Of a DNA stretch of 13,264 nt, positions 1 through 5,980 are shown piece by piece. The stretch is from UBA4246 sp045113475. Its GTDB lineage: Bacteria > Bacillota > Clostridia > Christensenellales > Aristaeellaceae. The DNA lies in contig JBGUIY010000041.1 of NCBI GenBank assembly GCA_045113475.1, positions 1-13,264 of the forward strand, given 5' to 3'. The notes below the pieces were generated by a model that saw nothing but the letters and a program-made list of their open reading frames with translations, was not told the origin of the DNA and searched no databases. Position 1 is the first letter of the stretch, and each line of letters begins with the position of its first letter. The translations under genes and the position numbers were made by a program.

Positions 1-1
1 A

Positions 2-262
2 GTGAACGCCCTGCAGATCGTGCTCGGTATCTTCCTGGTCAAGGTCAGGTTCGATCTTGCCGCTTATCGCTCCAAAGCCCCGCGGGAGCTGGTGATCGCA
101 TGTATCGCGGGAACAGTCCTGTGCCTGGCGAATTACTGGGTGGAGGACATTGCGGGAGATGATTATAACCGCACGCTGCTCACCACGGCTTTTGTCTTGG
201 TCTGCTGGGCGATCGCCTTATACAGGTATTTTAAAACATATCAGGAGCTGTTCGTCAACTGA
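2..262 (+). CDS. C-terminal part of a small integral membrane protein (5' end outside window)
   Basis: The reading frame is open from the first bases of the window and ends at a TGA at 260-262. It opens with GTG at position 2, but no ribosome binding site can be seen, so the true start is probably upstream. The visible 86 residues hold a short hydrophobic stretch at the N-terminus (about 4-14), a clear membrane segment at about 30-47 and another at about 58-76. Between the last two lies an acidic loop (VEDIAGDDYN), and the protein ends in a short polar tail. I do not recognise the family. The gene converges on the minus-strand cluster that ends at 343. Confidence 0.6.
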   Translation: MNALQIVLGIFLVKVRFDLAAYRSKAPRELVIACIAGTVLCLANYWVEDIAGDDYNRTLLTTAFVLVCWAIALYRYFKTYQELFVN

Positions 263-342
263 GTATGACGCGGGCTCCTGCCATCAGGGGCAAATCCTTG
301 GGAAAGCCGCCCATATGGCCGGTTCTTCCACGCCATACTTTT

Positions 343-777
343 CTATCTCTCCAGCAGGTCAAACAGCGCGTCCTGCGACAGGACGCCGCGTTTCAGGTCC
401 GGCGGCAGCTCTCCGCGCTCGTCGGCTTCATAATCCTCCTGCCATTCGCCGGAGGTGTAATAGGATTCGAGTAGCCGGAGCTGGTACGGGTCATGGGAAA
501 CCGCCGCCTCATCAAAGAGCCGTTCGAATTTTTCCACCCGTTCGATGCGGTCTGACCGGTAAAACCGTTTATAGGTCTTTCCGTTTCTGACTACCGTTTC
601 GCTCCACATATCAGCCGGCCTGCACCAGAGGCCGCCCTCGCCGTAGAGGGCGCGGTACACGACCATCGGGGATTCATCCTCGGAATGCCTTGCCACCCCG
701 ATCACCTCGTAATCGTTGCCTTTGAAGTGGCGGTATCGGCCGCAGGGGATGGACTGCACTGCTTCTTCGTAGGTCAT
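343..777 (-). CDS. DUF1653 protein with a DUF4298-like C-terminal tail
   Basis: This is a 144-residue soluble protein. The start chosen is the ATG at 775-777, preceded on the minus strand by GAGGAAA; an in-frame ATG at 870 would add 31 residues that overlap the upstream gene and lack domain similarity. Residues 12-60 fit DUF1653: GRYRHFKGNDYEVIGVA, then PMVVYRALYG and LWCRPADMW. Residues 100-144 look like the conserved end of DUF4298, with LESYYTSGEW, DYEADE, LPPDLKRGVLSQDALFDLL. The two families are usually separate small proteins, so this looks like a natural fusion. It is the last gene of the minus-strand cluster, 29 nt after its upstream neighbour. Neither domain has a biochemical role I can name; a cytoplasmic location is inferred from the lack of signal or membrane segments. 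Confidence 0.82.
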   Translation of the reverse strand: MTYEEAVQSIPCGRYRHFKGNDYEVIGVARHSEDESPMVVYRALYGEGGLWCRPADMWSETVVRNGKTYKRFYRSDRIERVEKFERLFDEAAVSHDPYQLRLLESYYTSGEWQEDYEADERGELPPDLKRGVLSQDALFDLLER

Positions 778-806
778 CTTCTGTTTCCTCTTCCTGAACG
801 TATCTG

Positions 807-1595
807 TTATGAGGCGCCGTCCGCGGGTGTCGGCGCCCCGGCATATGCTTCTGTAAGGATCTTCTCCCATTGGCTGATGACTTCATGGTAGTTTTCCGGA
901 AATGTGCTGTCGCCTGCCGCATAGATATAGCTTCCGTCATTCATATAGATACTCAGCCTGAATCCCTCGCCGTCCGGTACGTTCCTGCCGTACGCGGTAA
1001 AGCCGTTCCACGACGCCACATTATAAGTTTCGAAGACCTTCGTCAATGCGTCGGCGGCCTGCGGATCGATTTTCCGATAGCTTTCATTGTTCCCCACGGA
1101 CAGATAGGGCTCGTTCTGAAGCATATGCATCGCGTAATACCGCGAGGCCGCTTTGCCGTGCAGGGTGAGTTCAAAGCGGGCGATGGACGCCGGGGCGGTC
1201 AGTGTTACCTTCAGGTTTTCGTCCACATCTGCCTGATAAACCATCTCATAATTGTCGATAATGGGAGAGGATGCGAAGACGGTCACCTTTGTACTGCCCG
1301 GTTTCAGGCCGGAGAAAATAAAATACATCTCATACGGCGAGCCTGTCTCAAATTCCTGAAGGTTCCCGCCATAGTCCTTTCGTACGGTATAGGCAACGAT
1401 CTCCGGATCGCCGACGGCGATGCTGTATTCAAACCCGCCGCCGTCAAAAGAGGAGAAGACGAGAACGGCGTTCCCGCCGTCTTCAGGCATGCCTTCGGCA
1501 TATGCCGTTCCGCAGATGAAAGACAGTACAGTCAAGCAGATCATCAGAACCGGGAATAACCTGAAGCATTTCGCTTTGTGCCGATACAGATCCAT
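807..1595 (-). CDS. Secreted protein of unknown function with signal peptide
   Basis: The 262-residue reading starts at the ATG at 1593-1595, which has an AAGGAGGG ribosome binding site at 1603-1610 with 7 nt spacing. An ATG six codons upstream overlaps that site and is unlikely. The N-terminus is a classic signal peptide: basic residues H6-R12, a hydrophobic core at about 13-30, and a likely cleavage after AYA (residue 33). There is no lipobox. The mature part looks beta-rich. Residues about 40-120 alternate short strands in an Ig-like manner (for example FSGLKPGSTKVTVFA). The C-terminal third carries YNVASWNGF, GEGFRLSIYMNDGSYIYAAG and FPENYHEVISQW, a pattern I associate only loosely with uncharacterised exported proteins of gut Bacillota. 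The gene lies 29 nt upstream of the DUF1653 gene and probably shares its transcript. Confidence 0.8.
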   Translation of the reverse strand: MDLYRHKAKCFRLFPVLMICLTVLSFICGTAYAEGMPEDGGNAVLVFSSFDGGGFEYSIAVGDPEIVAYTVRKDYGGNLQEFETGSPYEMYFIFSGLKPGSTKVTVFASSPIIDNYEMVYQADVDENLKVTLTAPASIARFELTLHGKAASRYYAMHMLQNEPYLSVGNNESYRKIDPQAADALTKVFETYNVASWNGFTAYGRNVPDGEGFRLSIYMNDGSYIYAAGDSTFPENYHEVISQWEKILTEAYAGAPTPADGAS

Positions 1596-1652
1596 CGTGC
1601 TTCCCTCCTTCATGTGTGGCTGATTGCAGGATAAGCAGCTCTCCTGAGCGTG

Positions 1653-2105
1653 TCAGAAAACATGGCCTGTGTAACGGACAACGGTCAGGATGGCAGCGCC
1701 GATCACGATGATCAGGCCAAACCGCAGAAGGCTCTCGGACGCTTTATCGTTGGCGTCGTCCTCCGTCAGATGAAAATGGGCCGGATCATTCGGGTCGTAC
1801 ATCACATCGACCGGTTTTCCGATCTCGATTTTATCCCGTTCCCTGTATCCGTTTTCGTTTTCCAGCCTGTATTCCGTATGGTCCGCGGTAAACGCGATGA
1901 CGGGAACATAGTACCTGACGGTTCCGTACCTTCCCGAACGGTGCTGTTTTTCAATGCAGTCCACGATTTTTCCCGCCGCATAGGCGGATTCCACCAGCTC
2001 TTTTTTACGCTGGTATTTTTTTGTATGCAGGGCAACCCCGATAAAAATGAAGCCGGTCAATGAAAAACCGAGAAACAGAATGAGGTACAGCAATCCGTCA
2101 GACAT
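1653..2105 (-). CDS. DUF3592-type two-helix membrane protein
   Basis: The protein has 150 residues. The start at 2103-2105 has a GGAG Shine-Dalgarno about 9 nt upstream. Membrane segments are predicted at about 5-26 and 127-144, with a soluble domain of about 100 residues between them. That domain has the DUF3592 layout: a first strand that carries A-x-G-x-I-V-D-C, the strand pair RYYVPVIAF and TEYRLENENGY, and the hallmark V-x-V-x-Y-D-P-N-D-P near residues 99-108. Family members are small envelope proteins of unknown role; the DPNDP turn gives the family its sequence signature. It sits 57 nt upstream of the secreted-protein gene and 146 nt downstream of the TPR-like gene, all on the minus strand. 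Co-transcription is plausible but not proven. Confidence 0.82.
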   Translation of the reverse strand: MSDGLLYLILFLGFSLTGFIFIGVALHTKKYQRKKELVESAYAAGKIVDCIEKQHRSGRYGTVRYYVPVIAFTADHTEYRLENENGYRERDKIEIGKPVDVMYDPNDPAHFHLTEDDANDKASESLLRFGLIIVIGAAILTVVRYTGHVF

Positions 2106-2251
2106 ATCTGTTCACTCCGATCAAATGTAATTCTTGTGAGCCGCCGTTTTACGGTGCGGATGATTGCGGCGTAATCTTTCCCGGCAGGCTTGTTTCAGTC
2201 TCCTCCCGGGATGGAAAAGCGGGATTTCCGGTACCGGTCTTATCTGTCGGA

Positions 2252-3637
2252 TTACTTCACCGTGATGGAATAGCTGCCCTCCAGGCGGTCTCCCTGTTTC
2301 ATTGTTTTCACGCCGTTGTTGACCTTGACATTTGACCAGGCCGCTTTGATCCCGAAGCCCTCTTTGCCGAACCATACCGGGCCAGTACTTACAGAGGGGC
2401 TGTATACCCCGGCCTTGACAGTAAACGTGTAATGGGAGCGGGGCCTTACGAAGACATATATGCTGTTTTCCATGCCTTGCCGGAGGCCGAACAGCAGCCC
2501 GGACTTGCTCTCGTTGTAAACGGTGATCGTCGCGCCGGTATGTGCCTTAAGCCCGGTATCCCGAAAGATGCCGGACTCAGGCATTTCCTCCGTGCAGCTT
2601 ATCAACAGCGCCTGCAGTTCCTCCGTCCACAGTTCTCCTGCGGCATTGCTGATGCTGCACAGCGCGTACCAGGCCACGCTGCGTCTTCCTTCTGCAATCA
2701 GTGCGCGGCAGTTTTCCGCAGCATTGTCCATGATTTTTGCTGCCAGGGCTTTGGCGTCGTCACTTTCAGTCTTTATCAGCCGGGAGAGCAGCTGATCGAT
2801 CTTAACGCTGCCGTACTCGAGCGTTCCGGACTGACTGACAGGTGAAAAACCCGTTTCTGACAGCCTGCCGTACAGCGTGTCAAGGCGGGCGATATCCGGT
2901 ACGGCCATTCCTGCCGCACACTGGAAAGCGGAATCGTACTCCCTGGCGGCTTCCATCGCGTCAAGCGCGTACGCCATTCCGGCATCGTCCGAGAGAAGCT
3001 CGTACTGTTCGAACGCCGAGTCATACTCGCCCTTTGCCAGCGCATCCGACGCTTTGGCTTTTGCCAGTTCGTGGCGGTATGCTTCCAGCTCTTCCTGTGT
3101 CGCCTGTTTCATGCCTGCGATTGTCTTGTAGCTTGACTGGGCTTCCTGGATGCTGCCTGCCGCCAGAAATGCGCGGAAACGCTTTACCTCGACAGCCAGT
3201 TCACAGTAAGGCATGTAATTTTTGATATCCTTTGTTTCAGGAACGCTCTCAAGAAGCGTTTTTGCGGCCTCAGGTTCACCCTGCGCCATGAGCTCCTGCG
3301 CCTGCGCCAGAGCGGCTTCCGGCAGGAGGCTGCTTTCCGGATGATCCTGCTTCAGGATCGCCACCGCTTCTCCGGGCTTACCGGATTCCATCAGCTCTCT
3401 CGCGTCACGTTCTGCGATGCCCTGCCGGCACCTTGTTATCCAGTAAACGGCATTTTCATCATTGAACCGCGCGAATATCGCCATTGATTCCTCGTACTGT
3501 CCCTGCCTGCACAGATTGGCTGCCTTTGTGCGGAGCGCGTTCTCCTGGTTCGAGCGCACGATGGCTGCTATGCCGAAGGCAATGCCGGCAATCACTGCCA
3601 GCAGGACGATCCGTCCGATCACTTTCTTGATGGCCAT
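2252..3637 (-). CDS. Membrane-anchored TPR-like protein with C-terminal beta domain
   Basis: This 461-residue protein starts at 3635-3637 behind a GGGAGG site (3643-3648) with 5 nt spacing. Residues 8-28 form a single N-terminal membrane anchor after a short positive tail (MAIKKVIGR), so the bulk is probably extracytoplasmic. Residues about 33-250 are helical pairs with TPR character: LCRQGQYEESMAIFARF, LMESGKPGEAVAILKQ, LMAQGEPEAAKTLLESV, ALAKGEYDSAFEQYELL and AREYDSAFQCA. After another helical stretch (275-350), residues 366-460 form a beta-rich domain with VYNESKSG, YTFTVKAGVYSPSVSTG and WFGKEGFGIKAAW. TPRs usually mediate protein contacts; the C-terminal domain I cannot name. It is the first gene of the minus-strand cluster and faces the promoter region at 3707-3735. 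Confidence 0.85.
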   Translation of the reverse strand: MAIKKVIGRIVLLAVIAGIAFGIAAIVRSNQENALRTKAANLCRQGQYEESMAIFARFNDENAVYWITRCRQGIAERDARELMESGKPGEAVAILKQDHPESSLLPEAALAQAQELMAQGEPEAAKTLLESVPETKDIKNYMPYCELAVEVKRFRAFLAAGSIQEAQSSYKTIAGMKQATQEELEAYRHELAKAKASDALAKGEYDSAFEQYELLSDDAGMAYALDAMEAAREYDSAFQCAAGMAVPDIARLDTLYGRLSETGFSPVSQSGTLEYGSVKIDQLLSRLIKTESDDAKALAAKIMDNAAENCRALIAEGRRSVAWYALCSISNAAGELWTEELQALLISCTEEMPESGIFRDTGLKAHTGATITVYNESKSGLLFGLRQGMENSIYVFVRPRSHYTFTVKAGVYSPSVSTGPVWFGKEGFGIKAAWSNVKVNNGVKTMKQGDRLEGSYSITVK

Positions 3638-3706
3638 GGTATCCTCCCATGTCTTCGATCTATACTTCCCTCTGTAACTTGCCTGTCAATGGCAGCTGTC
3701 TGTAAT

Positions 3707-3735
3707 AATATACCATGCCGGAGCGGTATTGGGAA
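3707..3735 (-). promoter_or_regulatory. Candidate promoter for the minus-strand cluster
   Basis: Read on the minus strand, TTCCCA (3730-3735) and TATATT (3707-3712) are 17 nt apart. TG one base ahead of the -10 makes it an extended -10 element. The leader to the ATG at 3637 would be about 60 nt. A second possibility is TTGACA (3684-3689) with TATAGA (3659-3664), but its 19-nt spacer is long and the leader would be very short. Confidence 0.45.
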
Positions 3736-3773
3736 GATGCTGCGCATATTTGCTGCCCGGTTTTTTCCGGAAG

Positions 3774-3802
3774 TGGCGGTTTCGGGCTTTTTGTGGTAGA
3801 AT
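3774..3802 (+). promoter_or_regulatory. Candidate extended -10 promoter for the esterase gene
   Basis: TAGAAT at 3797-3802 is preceded by TG at 3794-3795, giving the extended -10 form TGGTAGAAT. The -35 region 17 nt upstream (TGGCGG, 3774-3779) is a poor match, which is common for extended -10 promoters. It would give a leader of about 95 nt before the ATG at 3904. Confidence 0.4.
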
Positions 3803-3810
3803 ACACCCGA

Positions 3811-3867
3811 CGGACAGAGGCGGGAAGTCTGCTGTCCGGCCTGCCGCCGCGGGGAAACCGGCTGGCA
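3811..3867 (+). other. Two predicted stem-loops in the esterase-gene leader
   Basis: CGGACAG (3811-3817) pairs perfectly with CTGTCCG (3832-3838), leaving a 14-nt loop. Directly after it, TGCCGCCG (3842-3849) pairs with CGGCTGGCA (3859-3867) with one bulged C and one G-U pair. The fold does not match any riboswitch I recognise, and in GC-rich DNA such pairings can arise by chance. Confidence 0.25.
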
Positions 3868-3903
3868 GCAGGTACATTATGCCATGGCAGGTGCTGACGA
3901 ATC

Positions 3904-4674
3904 ATGCTGATCAAACAGGATTTCTATTTTCATTCACTGAACGCCCACCGTCCGCTCCACATCCGTGTTCCGGATCATGGCGAACCGCCGTTCCCGGTCA
4001 TGTATTTCTTTGACGGCCATAATCTGTTCCGGGACGAAGACGCCACCTATGGGAAATCCTGGGGGCTGGATGCCTTCTGCGCCGCATGGGACAAGCCGAT
4101 GATCATCGTCGGCGTGGAATGCGCTCATGAAGGGAACCTCCGGCTCTCCGAATACCTGCCCTATGGAACCGGATACGGATGGCTCCGGGGCATTGAGCCC
4201 CTGGGACAAAGGACCATGGACGGCATCATCCATGAGCTGAAGCCCTATATCGACAGCGCTTTCCCGACCATCCCCTTCCGCGAGTGCACCGGCATCGGGG
4301 GCTCCAGCATGGGCGGCCTGATGGCTGCTTATGCGCTGGTCCACTATAATCAGTACATTTCCAAGGCGGCCTGCCTGTCGCCGGCCATCGGGAGCGTCAG
4401 CGGGATGCTCTGGCATGAAATGAACGAAACAGTCCTGAGCCCGGATACACGGATCTACCTTTCCTGGGGAACCAATGAAGGCTACGGGGGAGTGAAAGAC
4501 CCGTGGACCGAGGATACTTCCAGCTGGCTGTATAAAACCTGCAGGGCCACGGCCAACAAGGTCATCAGCGCGGGCGGCGCGGGAAAGCTCTATTGCCAGA
4601 TTGGCGGCAGGCACTGTGAAGCCGACTGGGAGAAGCAGAATGCCCTCTATATGCCCTTCCTGTGGCAGGAGTAG
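3904..4674 (+). CDS. Putative esterase-family alpha/beta hydrolase
   Basis: The 256-residue protein has no signal peptide and should act in the cytoplasm. It fits the putative-esterase family (the group of esterase D and enterochelin-esterase-like enzymes). PVMYFFDGHNLF (31-42) forms the oxyanion-side strand and loop, MIIVGVE (66-72) the next strand, and GIGGSSMGG (130-138) is the nucleophile elbow with Ser135 as predicted nucleophile. The motif GGRHCEADW near the end places His237 as catalytic base. The acid is less clear; E192 in SWGTNEG or D200 are candidates. The substrate cannot be read from sequence; acyl esters or thioesters are possible. The Shine-Dalgarno is weak (AGGTG at 3889-3893), so translation may be modest. 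It is a single gene between the divergent promoter region and the lysine-transport unit. Confidence 0.85.
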   Translation: MLIKQDFYFHSLNAHRPLHIRVPDHGEPPFPVMYFFDGHNLFRDEDATYGKSWGLDAFCAAWDKPMIIVGVECAHEGNLRLSEYLPYGTGYGWLRGIEPLGQRTMDGIIHELKPYIDSAFPTIPFRECTGIGGSSMGGLMAAYALVHYNQYISKAACLSPAIGSVSGMLWHEMNETVLSPDTRIYLSWGTNEGYGGVKDPWTEDTSSWLYKTCRATANKVISAGGAGKLYCQIGGRHCEADWEKQNALYMPFLWQE

Positions 4675-4758
4675 CATGATTGCCCGATGAGCGCGGCGGC
4701 GCGGAAACGCTCAAAACGATTAAAAACAGAATAGAAACATCATGGCATACCAGGCCGA

Positions 4759-4788
4759 TTGACAATGGACTCAGAAAAGGTGTATAGT
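4759..4788 (+). promoter_or_regulatory. Sigma-A-type promoter of the lysine-riboswitch transport operon
   Basis: A perfect TTGACA -35 (4759-4764) and a TATAGT -10 (4783-4788, five of six consensus bases) are separated by 18 nt. Transcription would start near 4795, just before the riboswitch aptamer. Between the esterase stop (4674) and this promoter I see no terminator with a T-run. Confidence 0.75.
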
Positions 4789-4812
4789 TTCAGCGTCACC
4801 CGGCAACCGGGT

Positions 4813-4978
4813 GGAATAGAGGCGCGGTCGACATCATTATTCTTCGGGAGCCTGCCGGGGCGACGAACGGAGAAAAAAGGGGAGACCGCCGAAGCGTCAG
4901 GCGAAGGCACGCCTGTACGCTGGGCAAACGGATAACATCCGTTTGACTGTCATGGCACAGGCCATGGAGCGCTATTCT
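4813..4978 (+). promoter_or_regulatory. Lysine riboswitch (L box) aptamer
   Basis: The conserved L-box blocks occur in the right order: AGAGGCGCGG (4818-4827), CGGGAGCC (4845-4852), AAGGGGAGACCGCCGAAG (4877-4894), GCTGGGC (4919-4925), GACTGTCATGG (4945-4955) and ATGGAGCGCTATTC (4964-4977). Helix P1 closes the five-way junction by pairing GGAATAG (4813-4819) with CTATTCT (4972-4978). Two other arms are plain: GCGT plus CAGGCG (4894-4903) with CGCCTG-T-ACGC (4910-4920), and a perfect 8-bp stem AAACGGAT (4926-4933) with ATCCGTTT (4937-4944) around an AAC loop. In known L boxes lysine binding stabilises P1 and lowers expression of lysine synthesis or uptake genes; here the gene controlled is an amino-acid ABC importer. 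Confidence 0.95.
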
Positions 4979-5021
4979 CGCAATGATCCTTACCTGATAA
5001 GATCGTACGTGATGAGTAGCG
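4970..5021 (+). promoter_or_regulatory. Antiterminator pairing of the lysine riboswitch
   Basis: CGCTATTC (4970-4977), the 3' strand of aptamer helix P1, can instead pair with GAGTAGCG (5014-5021), giving 8 consecutive pairs with one G-U. The downstream partner is the 5' arm of the terminator. P1 plus terminator and the antiterminator are therefore mutually exclusive, as expected for an OFF switch acting on transcription. Confidence 0.75.
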
Positions 5022-5048
5022 AAGAATGGCTGCTCATCTGTTTTATTT
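5011..5048 (+). terminator. Riboswitch-controlled intrinsic terminator
   Basis: GATGAGTAGC (5011-5020) pairs with GCTGCTCATC (5029-5038) over 10 bp with a single G-U, loop GAAGAATG, followed by TGTTTTATTT (5039-5048). It ends just before the ribosome binding site (GGAGGG, 5049-5054) of the first transporter gene. Confidence 0.88.
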
Positions 5049-5060
5049 GGAGGGTTTCAC

Positions 5061-5870
5061 ATGAAGAAGCTGCTTACTGTTCTGCTGGCTGTCGTAATGC
5101 TGACCGCCGCCGTTTCCGCTTTCGCGGAAGGCACTCTGCGCGTGGGGATGGAGTGCGGATACGCCCCCTACAACTGGCAGCAGGTGAACGAAACCGAATT
5201 CACTGCGGTCATCGCTGACAACAACGGCTATGCCGACGGCTATGACGTGCAGATCGCCAAGCGGATCGCCGCTGATCTCGGGATGGATCTGGAAATCGTC
5301 AAAACGGACTGGGACGGCCTGATCCCCTCTCTGAACAGCGGCAATATCGACCTGATCATCGCCGGCATGAGCCCCACCGCTGAGCGGAAGATGACGATCG
5401 ACTTTACCGATTACTACTATCAGAGCGAGCTGGTGGTGGTCGTGCGCAAGGACGGCAAATACGCAGACGCCAAGTCTCTGAGCGACCTGACCGGCGCGGT
5501 CATCTGCGCTCAGCTCAATACCTTCCATGACACCGTGATCGATCAGATCCCCGGCGTCATCCACGACACGCCCCGCGAGACTTTCCCGGCCATGATCGTG
5601 GCCCTGAACAGCAGCGCCATCGACGGTTACATTGCTGAGCGCCCCGGCGCCGAGGCGGATATCATGGCAAACCCGGGCCTGACCTATGTCGCATTCGCGG
5701 AGGGTCAGGGCTTTGAAGCGGACGAAGCGGACACCGCCATCGCGATCGGCATCGTCTACGGCAGCCAGTACAAGGACACGATCAATGCGACCCTGGCCGG
5801 CATCAGCGAGGAAGAACGCGTTCAGATCATGGTGGACGCCACCAAGCGCCAGCCGCTGGTTGCCGAATAA
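5061..5870 (+). CDS. Amino-acid ABC transporter substrate-binding protein (predicted lysine)
   Basis: This 269-residue protein is a family-3 type periplasmic-binding-protein fold. The start follows GGAGGG with 6 nt spacing. Residues 1-22 are a signal peptide (KK, hydrophobic core, cleavage after AFA), then TLRVGMECGYAPYNW begins lobe 1. The ligand signature is intact: AGMSPTAERKMTIDFTDYYY (101-120), whose R109 normally holds the alpha-carboxylate, and AIDGYIAERP (186-195), whose D189 normally holds the alpha-amino group. Known family members deliver polar or basic amino acids to an ABC permease. Lysine as ligand is inferred from the L box directly upstream. Unusually for a Gram-positive-type importer, there is no lipobox cysteine, so membrane tethering is unexplained. 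It is the first gene of the operon. Confidence 0.92.
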   Translation: MKKLLTVLLAVVMLTAAVSAFAEGTLRVGMECGYAPYNWQQVNETEFTAVIADNNGYADGYDVQIAKRIAADLGMDLEIVKTDWDGLIPSLNSGNIDLIIAGMSPTAERKMTIDFTDYYYQSELVVVVRKDGKYADAKSLSDLTGAVICAQLNTFHDTVIDQIPGVIHDTPRETFPAMIVALNSSAIDGYIAERPGAEADIMANPGLTYVAFAEGQGFEADEADTAIAIGIVYGSQYKDTINATLAGISEEERVQIMVDATKRQPLVAE

Positions 5871-5887
5871 GGGTCATCTGTCATAAT

Positions 5888-5924
5888 AACACATCCGGCT
5901 TCATTTTATGAAGCCGGATGTGTT
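5888..5924 (+). promoter_or_regulatory. Perfect 17-bp intercistronic hairpin between binding-protein and permease genes
   Basis: The arm at 5888-5904 (AACACATCCGGCTTCAT) is the exact reverse complement of 5908-5924, with a TTT loop. The tail (GCTCTGTCTGC) is too poor in T for a strong intrinsic terminator. It may stabilise the upstream mRNA or cause partial termination, so that more binding protein than permease is made; this is inference from its location. Confidence 0.8.
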
Positions 5925-5980
5925 GCTCTGTCTGCAGGGACAGCGTTTTGATTTTCTGCTTTCAGCACAAAGGAGTTCGC

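Noticed and set aside
274..291. Hairpin GCTCCTG/CAGGGGC between the convergent genes at 262 and 343
   Set aside because: No T-run follows on either strand, so it is not a convincing terminator, although a bidirectional one would be expected here.
870..1559. + strand frame of 229 codons opposite the secreted-protein gene
   Set aside because: The minus-strand frame has a signal peptide and a strong ribosome binding site; this one has neither.
2121..2375. Minus-strand frame overlapping the end of the TPR-like gene and the 2106-2251 gap
   Set aside because: Composition is rich in R, Q, G and H with no domain, and most of it overlaps the better-supported gene. The gap itself shows only short GC pairings without a T-run.
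3934..4677. Long antisense frame on the minus strand opposite the esterase gene
   Set aside because: It mirrors the real gene in GC-rich DNA and shows no protein motif; the + strand frame has a complete nucleophile elbow. Similar antisense frames at 5906-6733, 6709-7539, 8308-9276, 11287-12264 and 12020-12808 are rejected for the same reason.
4687..4711. GAGCG/CGCTC pairing after the esterase gene
   Set aside because: Five pairs around a long loop, followed by A-rich rather than T-rich sequence.
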